A stretch of DNA of 64,000 bases from NCBI RefSeq assembly GCF_002878395.1, contig NC_061121.1, forward strand, positions 130,056,559 to 130,120,558, written 5' to 3'. Source of the DNA: Capsicum annuum. Taxonomy: Eukaryota > Streptophyta > Magnoliopsida > Solanales > Solanaceae. A model generated the notes under the pieces. The model worked only from the letters and a program-made list of their open reading frames with translations, did not search any database and was not told where the DNA came from. Both the position numbers and the translations under genes were made by a program. How positions within the stretch are numbered: position 1 is the first letter of the stretch; every line of letters begins with the position of its first letter. Of this stretch, positions 23,814-34,036 are shown one piece after another.

Positions 23814-24440
23814 CTATCTCATCCCACCTCTGCCTAGAACAAATAGAGTCTCCATCAAATCATGTGTAGACCTCTTTAGGGCTTGCTCACATGGCATGTC
23901 TGTATTCTCTAAGTCCCCAACTTGGCCTCTCTTGGTCGCAACTACGGGGACTACCTCATTATCCTTTACAAATAAATCAAAGTATTTGGCACCATGCAAA
24001 GGTGATGGATGATCAACTGGGGATACAATTAAAGGAATGAATGATATATAGCTCTCAATGAGAGATCGCACATCTTCTCTAAGTAGGCGCACTTGCTTCA
24101 TAATGTCTCCTAGATTAGGCATCTTAATCTTGCTAAACCAGGCCGATACTCAACCCTCAAAAGCATTTATTCATGAGTGCAACTTAGCTTGTATCTCTGA
24201 CATAATAGCCTGATGTGCGAATAGTAGTCCATCCTCAACTGTCTTTAGTGTAGTTTGGACCCATGGCCATATTTGCTCATATAATATCACTACCTCAGTC
24301 TCAATAATTGGTAGTTGAGTGGCCATCACCTTGATTATCTCCTCAATACCTAGTATATCTAGTACACAGACTTTCGCAACAATATCCTTATCATTAGTGT
24401 CTATCACAGACACCACTCGCATATCAGTAGGCTATTGTAC
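23814..24440 (-). pseudogene. H1 extra domain downstream of protease
   Basis: It runs in the same frame as protease, from about Ile-Glu-Glu-x-Ile-Lys-Val near 24340 to a stop before 23814. The sequence is rich in heptad-like Leu/Ile/Val and charged residues (Val-Arg-Leu-Leu-Arg-Glu-Asp-Val-Arg-Ser-Leu-Ile-Glu near 24080). A Pro-rich stretch and an acidic-basic tail follow. It sits where RT would start in an autonomous element. I do not recognise a family; a coiled-coil interaction role is a guess. H2 (36116-36720) has a better copy. Few stops and no frameshift interrupt about 840 bases of continuous frame including protease. Confidence 0.6.
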
Positions 24441-24800
24441 TATCATACATAAATAAAAAACTACTTACTTATCATTAATTTTGAAGGCGATCTTCCAAAA
24501 GTACATATAAATTAACACTCTACAAGTGGATAGGGAGGGTCTACCCAATAAAATGGGGACTTTAAAATCCACCTCATAATTAAGAACTGAGCAATCAACT
24601 TGGTATGTGAAAGATGCCACCCTTACTTCTACATCATATAAAATACCCACTTACTCCTTTATTAATGAGTTAGCCATTAACATCTTTGCAGATATAGGCT
24701 TTTGTTCTCTTAATCTCATTACCTTTTATATCACTAGTGAAATTAAATATATGCCTGCTTCTAAATCATATAACACCTGATTGATATCAAAATACCCAAT
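24441..24800 (-). pseudogene. H1 aspartic protease relic
   Basis: Minus-strand protease signature: Val-Gly-Ile-Leu-Tyr-Asp-Val-Glu-Val, then Tyr-Glu-Val-Asp-Phe-Lys-Val-Pro-Ile-Leu-Leu-Gly-Arg-Pro-Ser-Leu (24465-24650). This is the second half of the retroviral-type protease found in Tat/Athila elements. The active-site region upstream (near 24760) reads Tyr-Asp-Leu-Glu-Ala-Gly in place of Asp-Leu-Gly-Ala-Ser, so the Asp persists but its Gly neighbour is lost. A stop lies near 24655. Confidence 0.75.
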
Positions 24801-25426
24801 AGAACATGGGATGGTGACAGGCCTTAGGATCCCTTCTTTTTTACAACTGGTGAAGGTGAAATCATGTGACAATGTTGTACCTTATTTTGGGCTCATTTTT
24901 GACCTAGCTTTCACCTTCATCTCTCTTATAATCATCTTCACTATAAGTCAGCTTCTCAAATTCTACTTCAAGTGGCTCATCAGCAACAATATTATCTTTT
25001 TTCTACTTATTAGTAGAGGGTACACAATAATCATTAGGTGGGGTGCCACTCCATGTGTTAATAGCCAAACAATAAGAAAGTGTTTGAGGATTTTAAACTG
25101 TGTAACTAGGGAGTGTACCTGGTTTCCTTTGCACCAAAGTGGAAAAGATCTACCCATACTATCACTCCAACTGCTTTATAGCAGTTGCATATGACTCAAC
25201 CTTTTGGGCCAATCCATAAAGATCAACCTTAGGGATCTTCAAGGCAAATTTTTTTACTCTATTTACCCTTCGCCTATTTAAATAACCATTCTTCAATTAT
25301 TGATTACGTATCTCATCTACAAGGTGGAATGTATTTCTCTTCCATATCATTATAATCATCTCTCTGCCTCTAGTCACCATCTTTATATTTATCATCATAA
25401 TAGTTCTGACCTTGGTTTGCTTTCCC
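24801..25426 (-). pseudogene. H1 gag-protease linker
   Basis: Readable only in short frames on the minus strand. A glutamine/lysine-rich stretch such as Leu-Gln-x-Gln-Met-Gly-Arg near 25150 suits the basic linker between gag and protease in Tat/Athila elements. No domain is recognised. The homologous H2 stretch is 37080-37730. Confidence 0.45.
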
Positions 25427-26650
25427 TTAAGCTTTGAAACCCACTATCTGCCGATCTAGATATTTTACCTTCTCTACTAACTTAGTCACATGAAATCTAT
25501 AAGCTGCACCTTGTTCTCCTATTACATTAAAGTTTTCAAAATTTATTGTTGCAAATTTCTTGGCCAACTCACTAATATTGTTCCTTAATAGTGAAATCTC
25601 CTCAGCAATAGAATCCTCAGTCACTCTCTGCCCACCTGAAGCTCTAATGGCATAATGTCAGAAGCTCTCTCAACCTCCCAAGTTTGAAAACCTCAGTTAG
25701 TTTATGAAATTTAATCCATAATACTAGAAGATATCTCTCATCATAATCTTATGAAGTCACCTTCAAAGATAGTGTATTCCATGGCTTTGGGACTAATGCT
25801 CATGGATCTACAGAATATACCTAACAAGCTTGTCCCTAAAATCCTATTATTGGGCACCATTATGAGCTTCTTCTTAAACCTAAACCAAGCCTCATACAAA
25901 GACTCTAATTTTAGCTAACTGAAATTATAAATCTTTTCCTACAACTGCGACACCCAAGATAGATGAAAAAATTAATTTAAGAATCGCCTGCACAACTTAT
26001 TTTATATAGTGATAAATCCTTTTTGTAGTTTACTTAGCCATAAAAATGCTTCTCTTACAAGTGAGAAAGGGAACAATCTCAACCTAAGAACCTTCTAATT
26101 TACCCCTAGATTTGTATAAGAAGATTAAATCCTAATAAAGTTTGCCAAATGTATATTTGTGTCATCTTTGGGCAATCCCACAAATATATCCTTTAAGTAT
26201 AAGAGTTGGATCATGGAAATAGAGATATTAAACTTGACATCATGGGGATAGTCAGGAGGAATAATGGCTCCAATTTCTATCGGTTCAACATATCCCAAAT
26301 CCTCTTAGTCATCCTCATATTGTTGCAAATAATAGTATGCTGGTATCACTTGAGCAGAACTATCTCAAGCTCTGTTCTGATTTCCACTAGTGATGCTCGG
26401 TGGTATGCCTCTTGGCTCTGCAGTGCTAACTGTTACTCTTAAGTTATCAGCTAAGCATATTCTTCCCTCCTCTAATTAGCAGCTTATGCTAACAACATCT
26501 TGGTCTGTTTTCATGTACTCTCTTAGGAGGAGGGGGAGGCAAATCATCATAAACCCCTTTAGGAATATCATTTTTTTGGCTCTGTCATATTACTAGGTAT
26601 TTGTAGGATCCTTTCAAGATTCAAATTTATTTGGAGTAAGGGATTGCTCT
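25427..26650 (-). pseudogene. H1 gag
   Basis: The Tat/Athila-type gag domain is read on the minus strand. The H2 copy is clearer (Leu-Lys-Gly-Val-Phe-Thr-Gly-Leu-Pro-Thr-Arg-Asp near 38530, then Arg-Leu-Phe-Pro-Leu-Ser-Leu and a Tyr-Glu-Ala-Trp block). H1 keeps the same blocks in broken frames at about 25850-26250. A 65-codon open end (25427-25624) is leucine/isoleucine-rich and coiled-coil-like. Stops and frameshifts are numerous. Confidence 0.68.
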
Positions 26651-26750
26651 ACTCTATGTTCTAGACATACACCGACATAAACACAACTAAGAATAAAGAT
26701 CAAAAGACCAAAAAACTGCAACAAATTCAATTTAAAGCTAAATACCATAT

Positions 26751-26770
26751 TCCCTAAAAATGGTGCCAAA
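26751..26770 (-). promoter_or_regulatory. H1 primer-binding site (tRNA-Asp type)
   Basis: Read on the minus strand, TGGCACCATTTTTAGGG follows the LTR end after a few bases. It is a decayed form of the TGGCGCCGTTGCCGGGG site complementary to the plant tRNA-Asp 3' end (established for Athila/Tat elements). Confidence 0.7.
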
Positions 26771-26773
26771 TTT

Positions 26774-28278
26774 TGTAACGCCCATGGTACACTTTTAATC
26801 TAAAGAATATGTAGTCGCTGTCAAATATAGTAACAAAAAAAGTTGGGGTCAAATCCCAAGGGAATACGTGGAATTTTGGATTTCAACTATAGTAATCAAA
26901 GGGTAAAACTGGAAAAGTAAATAGGGGTTTGTACTATCAACATCAAACAAGTAGCGAATGTTAACTTTGGTTGTAATCAGTCGTTGGTGAACACTAGGAT
27001 TGTGTTCTGCCTAGCTTCTCAACTTTGTAGGGTTATCATGCTTTATTGAAATAACCTGATACCTTGCCTGTAAAATTTGATAAGTTAAGTACCACCAACC
27101 ATATTTTGGACTAGCTGATAGATTTCATTCTTTACCTTTTGAGTCTCAAAATGTTGCCTTACTAACCCTTATCATAGATCCCAATTAACTATTATCTTTT
27201 TAGTCTCTAGTTATTAGATGATATCTAACCATCTTAGTTAGATAATACCTAGCAACCCTGATCGATTATTAAACTTTAAATTACTGTTCTATTTATCTTT
27301 TCCTAGTGATGACTCCTCTTATAAAGTAAGTAGCAATAATTTAGGCAGGATCTTAACATTTGCAATTTCTAAGATGGCTATTAAAGTGAAGATAATACAA
27401 TTCATGCTTGGGTATCAGTTTAGAACAACATCTCACTTTCCCTACTTTATTAATCTTCCAGGGTTTCCACAATCCTAGATAAGGGTTTTTAGTCACTCAT
27501 GATTGTGAAGGAATCAGTAACATTCATAATTGAAAGCATGGGATGTAATCATAATAATCACAATAGAAAATCAAAAACTTTAACTGAATTAATCAACCAA
27601 AATCAATACAAGAGAATTTCAAGACTAAAATCAAATCTTGGAATCAAAATATATTTTTAATTATCATGAGTGTGTTCCTTCTACTTAAAAACACAAAAAT
27701 TAGTATATGATGAAATCGTAAAATCAAAAGACTAGATGAAAAAGGACAAAAAAGGTTCAGGCCACTTACCTATGTCTACATGCGGCCTAGCCTTAAGCGT
27801 ATGTGCCTTATGCGGCCTGACCCTAGGCACATATAGACATGGGTAAGCACCAGAAAAATTTCCTACACTTTTATACCCACTGGTCTTTAGGACTTCTGGG
27901 ACTTACCTTACCCATATAAGATCCATGTGTTCTACATGCGGTCCGTATGTTCACATACCTATGTGTCAGAAGTTATTTTCTTGCTCTTTTACTCTCTAGA
28001 TCTTAAATTTTTGTACTTAGCTTAGTCAGCTACAGATAACATATGCTATATGTGGTCCACATGAAGACATATATAAGCGTCAGGCCTTCCCGATCTTGTA
28101 ACCAAGCTTCCAAACATCAAATTTCAACATATGCTTTGATCACGTACCTCTAAAAAGTTTCACAAACACCCAAAAAATGATCAATTAAGTAGAAAAATAC
28201 TCTATTTTCATATTTTTATTGAAATTTACATCTAAAACCTAGTTTCCAACAAAACATACCCAAAATACATCATATCTA
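26774..28278 (-). mobile_element. Element H1 5' LTR (outer ~65 bases missing)
   Basis: The inner end TGTAACGCCC starts at 26774. The LTR aligns with 39103-40592 of H2 at about 89-90% by eye. It contains the family word block (27755-28085) including an 83-bp near-palindrome of CTTACC...GGGTAAG form at about 27764-27846. The outer end is cut at 28278, where DNA matching the E gag leader begins. In unit 2 the LTR continues to 40657. Confidence 0.82.
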
Positions 28279-29400
28279 GGGGAGGATCCCTACTTTGGAT
28301 GGGACTCGCCCGATTGAAGGAGTGAAGAATTGATGTAGGGTCCCTACTCTGAATTGTACTGCCCCACATAGAGTTCCATGTGTCTCTACTAGTCCTTATC
28401 AGTCTTCTTGGGATAGTCATACTTATGTTCAATAGCCTCAGGGGGACATCTCTAATGTGGATTTTTTATGGTCGATTCATTTGCTTTCTCAATTGGTGAT
28501 TTCTTAGACTCATTTGTCAGATCATGTTGGTTTTGTTGCTCAGTCATTTTAGTTCACTGAGGTTAGTTATTTCCTGAGTTTGAATCCCCCAATATTTATA
28601 GAATAAAATGTTAAGGAGTATCCCTAAGGGTTTGTAGATGTTATAGAGAACATTTTTAAAGACATGTATGCTACTGATTCTTAAGGTGTAGAGTTTATTG
28701 CATATTAAATTAAAGATATTGTCTATTTGTATTATGAGGAGTGGGAGTAGTTGAGAGGTAATGATACTGAGCTAACATTATGAGATGAGCTTTTTGGTGC
28801 CTTTTGATCATTTTATTTCTTAGAAGCTGAGGGAAACTAAGGCTGGAGAGTTTATAAATATGAAGTAGGGTAAAATGAATATGAAAGAGTATGCCTTGAA
28901 ATTTCAGTAGCTGTCTCATTTTTCTCAAGAGTCTATTTATAGCTAGAGATCTATAATGTAAAAGTTTGCTTTTGGGTTATCCTGCGACTTAATGTTAGAA
29001 TGTAAGACAGTAATACTAAACAATGACATGGATATCTCTAGGCTTGTGGTCAATATGCAACAGGTAAAAAATAAGAACAAGAGATAAGTAGAGTTGGGAG
29101 GGAGGCAAAAAAACTAGTTTAGGTATTTAGAGTAGGGTATAGGGCAACAAAATAGTGAGAAAGATAGTAGAAAATGGACAAACAAGAAGACTTGGGGAAA
29201 TTCTAATTTATACTCTTAAGCTAGTGCTCCTTATCCTATGTCTTTTAGTGATCATTTTTTCCTAGTTAACAGTGGTCCTAAGGCACAGGAAGCCTAATCT
29301 TAAGCTTTTAGAGCTCAATCAGCCCCACCTTATCCTCCTTGTAGATTATATCGAAAATTTTACCATGTTATTATGATTAGAGAAGGAACTTGTGTTTCAA
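28279..29400 (+). pseudogene. Element F gag
   Basis: A gag capsid relic: a Thr-Lys-Ala-Gly-Glu-Phe-x-Asn block near 28830-28850 and a Met-Lys-Glu-Tyr-Ala-Leu-Lys-Phe block near 28890 correspond to the usual gag signature. A Lys/Arg-rich C-terminal part follows near 29070-29200, and a decayed zinc knuckle (Phe-Asn-Tyr-x-His-Pro-Gly-Ile, two Cys lost) lies near 29395-29440. Stops are frequent. Long minus-strand frames here are shadows. Confidence 0.72.
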
Positions 29401-29960
29401 TTATAGTCATCCTGGCATATACAGAGGAACTGTCTTGCATCTGATTTAGACACTAGAGCTAATAAGGTTCCGACGCCACTTCTTTAGCTCTTGCACCAAA
29501 GGGTTCTACTTATGGTGTATACATTGGCTGTAATCGGCTCTATGCTCTTCCTACCCATCAAGAATCTGATGTATCTCTTGATGTTGTTACTAGTATGTTA
29601 TTACTCTTCTTCTATGATATTTAATATTTGCTTAATATAACCCCTTTGTAACCTCTTATGTGGCTGTGCATTTTAGTTTTGGTCCTAAAATTATTTCTGA
29701 CCCCTTCTATGTTTCTACTCCACTGGGTGATTCTATAGTTTTTAGAAAAATCTATATAGGTTTTTCAGTGTCCATCCTTCATTAGGAGACTTTTGTAGAT
29801 ATGATAGAGCTTGACATGGTAGATTTTTATGTGATTTTAGGGATGGATTGGCTTCACTCGTGTTATGCGTCTCTGGGTTGTAGGACCCAAAAGATGAGTT
29901 TTCACTTACTAAATAAGCCAATATAAGAATGGGAAGGGAGTTCCTTAGTGCCCAAGTGGA
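29401..29960 (+). pseudogene. Element F protease (single copy)
   Basis: This corresponds to one unit of the block that is triplicated in E (42683-44192). Readable parts are the Val-Ala-Val-His-Phe-x-Phe-Gly-Pro-Lys block near 29660-29690, Asp-Met-Ile-Glu-Leu-Asp-Met-Val-Asp-Phe near 29800 and Met-Asp-Trp-Leu-His-Ser-Cys-Tyr-Ala near 29843. The active-site Asp-x-Gly region near 29630 is not recognisable. F having one copy shows that the triplication in E came after the duplication. Confidence 0.7.
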
Positions 29961-30935
29961 AGTTTATTTCTTATCATAGTGCCCTGAAGTTGATTTCCAA
30001 AGAGTGTTTGTATCACATTGTGTTAGTTAAGGATTCTAACTATGAGGTACCTTCTTTGAAATCTGTGACTATGGTTAATGATTTTCCTGAAGTGATTCTT
30101 TATGATTTTCCTAGAATTTCACCCAATAAGGAAATCAATTTTAGAAATATTCATCTACCGAATACCTATCCTATTTTTATCCCTCCTTATGGAATGGCTC
30201 CGGCTGAATTAAAGGAGCTAAAGCAGCGAAAGGAGTAGTTAAAAGATCTTTTTGATAAGGGTTTCATTTATCATAGTGTTTCTCCATGGGGTGCACCTGT
30301 GCTTTTCATGCATAAGAAAGATGTGTTTCTTTTGATGTTTGTAGATTATCGATAGTTGAATAAGGTTGTAGAGAAGAATAATTACCATGTCCTAGGGTTG
30401 ATGATCTCTTTGATCAACTTCAGGGTTCTTGATGCTTCTCTAAGATAGATCTTTTCTTGGGGTATCATCAAATGAAAATCAAGGAGGTTGATATTCCAAT
30501 ACTGCTTTACATACCCGATATGGCCATTTTAAGTTTTGGGTATGTCTTTTGGGTTGACTAATGCTCTAGCTGCATTTATGGATCTTATTTATTGGGTATT
30601 GAAGTAGTTTATGGATTTTTTGAGATAGTCTTCATTGATGATATATTGGTGTATTCTAAAAGTGAGGAGAATAATACCAATCACCTCTTAATTGTATCAC
30701 AGATTCTTAAGGATCAAAGGTAGTATGCTAAATTTTCCAAGGGTGAATTTTGGATTTATGGGCATATAGGTTCTAGTAAGGGAATCAAGGTAGATCCACT
30801 AAAAATTAAGGTAGTCAAGAGGTGTCCTAGACGCACGACTCCATTTAACACTAGGAGCTTATTTTGCTTTCTTGAGTGTTATAAGAGGTTTATGGATAGT
30901 TTCTCCTCTATTGCTGCTCCATTGAAAAAGTTGAC
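29961..30935 (+). pseudogene. Element F reverse transcriptase
   Basis: A 96-codon stretch (29948-30238) holds the linker with Ile-Asn-Phe and Pro-Pro-Tyr-Gly-Met-Ala-Pro. The RT palm follows: Lys-Ile-Asp-Leu (motif A) near 30448, a Phe-Gly-Leu-Thr-Asn-Ala block near 30548 and [10 protein letters not shown] near 30628. The connection block with Phe-Ser-Ser-Ile-Ala-Ala-Pro-Leu-Lys-Lys-Leu lies near 30900. Both catalytic regions persist, but at least two frameshifts and several stops break the frame. Confidence 0.78.
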
Positions 30936-31801
30936 TTAGGAGGAGGCCAAGTTTTTTAGTTTAGATACTTGTGAGGGTACTTTAGAGAAGTTGTATAATA
31001 AGTTTACTTCTGTTCTAGTTTTTAACCTGGCTGAGGGTATCGAGTAGTTTCTTTTGTATTATGATGCATCCTATATGGGATAAGGTTATGATTTAGTCGA
31101 TTAAGGTTGTAGTTTATGCTTCTAGGAAGATTAAGGTTCGTGAGAGGACTATGCTACTCATAGTTTAGAGTTAGTAGCATTATCTTTATGGGGTGTATAT
31201 GGAAATTTATTTCGATCATAAGAGTTTGTAGTATGTGTTTACTGAGAAAGAACTGAACCTTAGGTAGAGGTGATGGCTCGAATTGCTTAAGGAATATGAC
31301 ATGAGTCTTCACTATAATCCAGGTAAAGCTAATATGGTTCCTGATGCTCTTAGCAGGTTTTCTTTTGGAAGATTATCCTATGTTGATGAGGAAAAGAGAG
31401 GATTGGTGAAGTAAATTCATAGGTTGGCTAACTGGGAAGTTTGTCTTTTGTATTCGGAGGATGGGTGAGTTATTATTTAGAAAGTGGTTAAATTATCTCT
31501 TGGTGTTGAGGTGAAGGAGAAACAGGTTTTGGATCCCATACTTTTGCAAATTAAGGATGATGTGGGTCAGCAGATTATTATGGCATTTTAGAGTAAGAGA
31601 GATAGTATCTTGAGGTATTAAGGTAGGTTGTGTGTTAATGATATTGATGGTCTATGGGAGAGAATCTTGACTAAGGCTCACGAGTCAAGTATAAAACTCA
31701 TTGGGTTCTACTAAGATGTACCATTACTTGAAAGAGATCCATTGGTGGAAAATATAAAGAGTTATGTGGTGAACTTTATGGCTTACTGTATGGTTTATCA
31801 G
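30936..31801 (+). pseudogene. Element F RNase H and integrase start
   Basis: Tyr-Tyr-Asp-Ala-Ser near 31057 is the RNase H start with its catalytic Asp. A Leu-His-Tyr-Asn-Pro-Gly-Lys-Ala-Asn block near 31306-31335 ends RNase H, followed by a decayed Asp-Ala-Leu-Ser-Arg. The integrase zinc-finger region runs to 31801, where the solo LTR interrupts it and duplicates ATCAG. Many stops. Confidence 0.75.
31797..31801. repeat. Left target-site duplication of the solo LTR (ATCAG)
   Basis: ATCAG at 31797-31801 is repeated at 34032-34036. Joining the flanks restores the same integrase reading seen uninterrupted in element E near 46118-46130. Confidence 0.9.
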
Positions 31802-32070
31802 TGTAATACCCCGGGAAATTTTTCGTTGAAATTTTGTACAAAAATGTGTTGGGTTCTATCTTCTAGAATGAATTATAAATTTTTCGTGTGGAATGTCTTA
31901 GATTATGACCCACCATTGCGTAGAGTATCCAATAATCTTTCCAACTCTATGTGGATTATCCAAAACGGACACCCGAGCGACGAGTTATGAACATTTCGAT
32001 CGAACTGTGAATAGTAGTGAAAAGTAAAACGTGCAGGAAAAAGTACTGAGGCTTGATGCATTTTTGCTCC

Positions 32071-32398
32071 AACTTTAAACAATCATAACTGCTTGTACAT
32101 AATGATCTAGTAAATCTACTATATATCAATGGAAAGATCTGCGAGTCCTCTTTCCAATGAAATTGGTTTCATCCAATTTGTCTATCGGAACAAAAATTTA
32201 TGGTCGATCTACTTCAGCCTATCAAAAGTGATTTTTTAGTTCAACTTCAAATGATCATAACTCCTCGTACACAATGCTCTAGGTGAGATAATATATCAAA
32301 GGAAAGATATGAGAGTCCTCTTTCTAATGAAATTGGTTTCATCCAATTTGTATATCGGAGTAAAACATTATGGTTCGTGTACTTCAGACTATTAAAAC
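32071..32398 (+). repeat. Direct ~171-bp repeat within the solo LTR
   Basis: 32071-32241 and 32242-32398 are two copies of one segment, both containing CATAACT, GAGTCCTCTTTC and TGAAATTGGTTTCATCC. They lie upstream of the TATA-like box, so they may be duplicated U3 sequence. Confidence 0.85.
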
Positions 32399-32483
32399 AG
32401 TCCACCAAAGGATAGATTTGAGAATTATTTGATTTTTAGGGGCATTTTGGTCATTCCCCCTCACCCAAAATCCATCCAAACCC

Positions 32484-32715
32484 TATATTAAAGCCTATTA
32501 GAAGCATTATATGTTATATTTCATCAAATTCCCTCAAAAAGAAAACCCTAAGCTCCTACATCCAACTTCAAGAACCTCCAAAGTTCACCATTAATTTTGC
32601 AAATTTATTCAAGATTCTAAGTTCCTAGTTCAAGAACTCCAAGAACCATCATTCAAAGGAACGATTAACATCTCAAAAATGAGTATCTATCTAAATTTCA
32701 TCATTCAAGGTATGT
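32484..32715 (+). promoter_or_regulatory. TATA-like box, leader and donor-like site in the solo LTR
   Basis: CTATATTAAAG at 32484-32494 is followed about 215 bases later by CAAG/GTATGT, a good match to plant 5' splice donors. The arrangement resembles the A and I LTRs although the families differ. Confidence 0.45.
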
Positions 32716-34031
32716 GGGGGTTTTCAACAAGAACTCTCTATCGTTCTTGTGCCCAAAAGTAATTTTCTTTACAAATGCATGATTTTATTTAATTTTTATG
32801 AATTTGTAGCATGAACCCATATCTTATGATGAATATTATGAATTCTTGATGTTTATGATTTTAAAAGATGAATTTACATGTGTGGAGATATAAAGCATAA
32901 ATCTTCAACGATATTTATCATGATTTTGATATTTGGGTCATGAATTCCCATGGAAATTGTGTTTTTTTGAGAAAGTGTGTATTATAAGCACGTTGATGTT
33001 GAATATTTAAGATATTTTGATTTGACCTTTTGGTCTTAATGGAGTTATTTTGAACTCGAGTGTGAAAGAAATCCACAGCGTGGTTGATTTTGATAGATGG
33101 GAAGCATGATGGCTCCCGATGTATATTTATATATTACTGAAATTGTTTTATTGTGGATTGTCTTTGAAATGATCTGAGATAAGTCTGGGAGAAATCTTTT
33201 CTATGTAGCTCACATGGTTTATGTCGGTTATAGGATCTCCCAGTGTGTATGTGTTTTCTTGTGTCTATGGTGAACGGTGAAGTGATTTGAAAGTGAAACA
33301 GTGAAAGTTATTCTTTCGAAAGATTTAAATGATATTTTTACATTATGAGAATTGATATTCTTGATGAACTGAAAGTGATTGACAAATTATATGATGACTC
33401 ACACGTGTTATTATACTTATTTCATCCTCTAATGATTATGATGATTTTCTTCGAGCTATGTGAGTCTTTCATACATCCTGCATATTTCTTATAAATATTT
33501 ATGATGATGATGTTTATAAAACTGCATCCACCCCTATATACTCAGTTCCTTTCCATGGTACTGACCCACATCTTTGGATGTGGGCTGCCTTTTCTCAGAA
33601 TGTAGGTTCAGGTGCTCAGTTCCAGGTTCGACAGTGACTGTTCGGGCACACTGTTCTACATCCTCTATTGTGGTGAGTACTGATGTTCCGAGGTGATGTC
33701 TGATGTTGGTTTCACAGAATTTTTTATATTTGAAAACTGAGTATGGGTCAGTTGAGGCATGTCTGAATAGCTCACTGGTTTTATTGATTTTTTTAAAGGC
33801 TTGTCAGACAAGCATAGATGTTGGGAGTTGACTAATAAGTTCTATTTTGTTATCTTTCTAAAAGTCTTTTATCCTTGGATGATGATTACTTTGTTGATAT
33901 TTGAGGGTTATTTATGGAAACCCCATTGATTTGTGTTGAACTGAATGAAAATGTCTCAAAGGATTAGCTTGGGGCTACTCGTAGCCTCAACACCATGTGA
34001 TGCTTCGGGACTCATTTTTCGAGGCGTTAGA

Positions 34032-34036
34032 ATCAG
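34032..34036. repeat. Right target-site duplication of the solo LTR (ATCAG)
   Basis: Copy of 31797-31801; see that entry. Confidence 0.9.

Larger units (their letters stand above)
21298..28278 (-). mobile_element. Element H1, Tat/Athila-like gag-protease retrotransposon without RT
   Basis: Minus strand, from high to low coordinates: 5' LTR (26774-28278), tRNA-Asp-type primer site (26751-26770), gag (25427-26650), protease (24440-24720), an extra coiled-coil-like domain (23814-24440), a long non-coding part with a hairpin, a polypurine-like tract (22086-22100) and the 3' LTR (21298-22085). No RT, RNase H or integrase motif occurs on either strand in its 4.7-kb interior. I infer a non-autonomous element mobilised by a relative. 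Confidence 0.78.
31802..34031 (+). mobile_element. Solo LTR (2230 bp) inserted in element F integrase
   Basis: It starts TGTAATACCCCGGG and ends GCGTTAGA (ancestral terminal ACA mutated), with perfect 5-bp target duplications. No gag or pol DNA lies inside, so it is a solo LTR left after recombination between the LTRs of a full element. It is unlike the other LTR families here. It carries an internal direct repeat (32071-32398), a TATA-like CTATATTAAAG (32484-32494) and a donor-like CAAG/GTATGT (32706-32715). It is absent from the duplicate in unit 2, so it arrived later. Confidence 0.92.

Noticed and set aside
23698..24012. Plus-strand 104-codon frame with several Cys residues as a possible small host gene
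   Set aside because: It is antisense to the H1 extra domain. H2 has the same shadow at 36096-36314 with different breaks, and no start context or independent conservation supports it.
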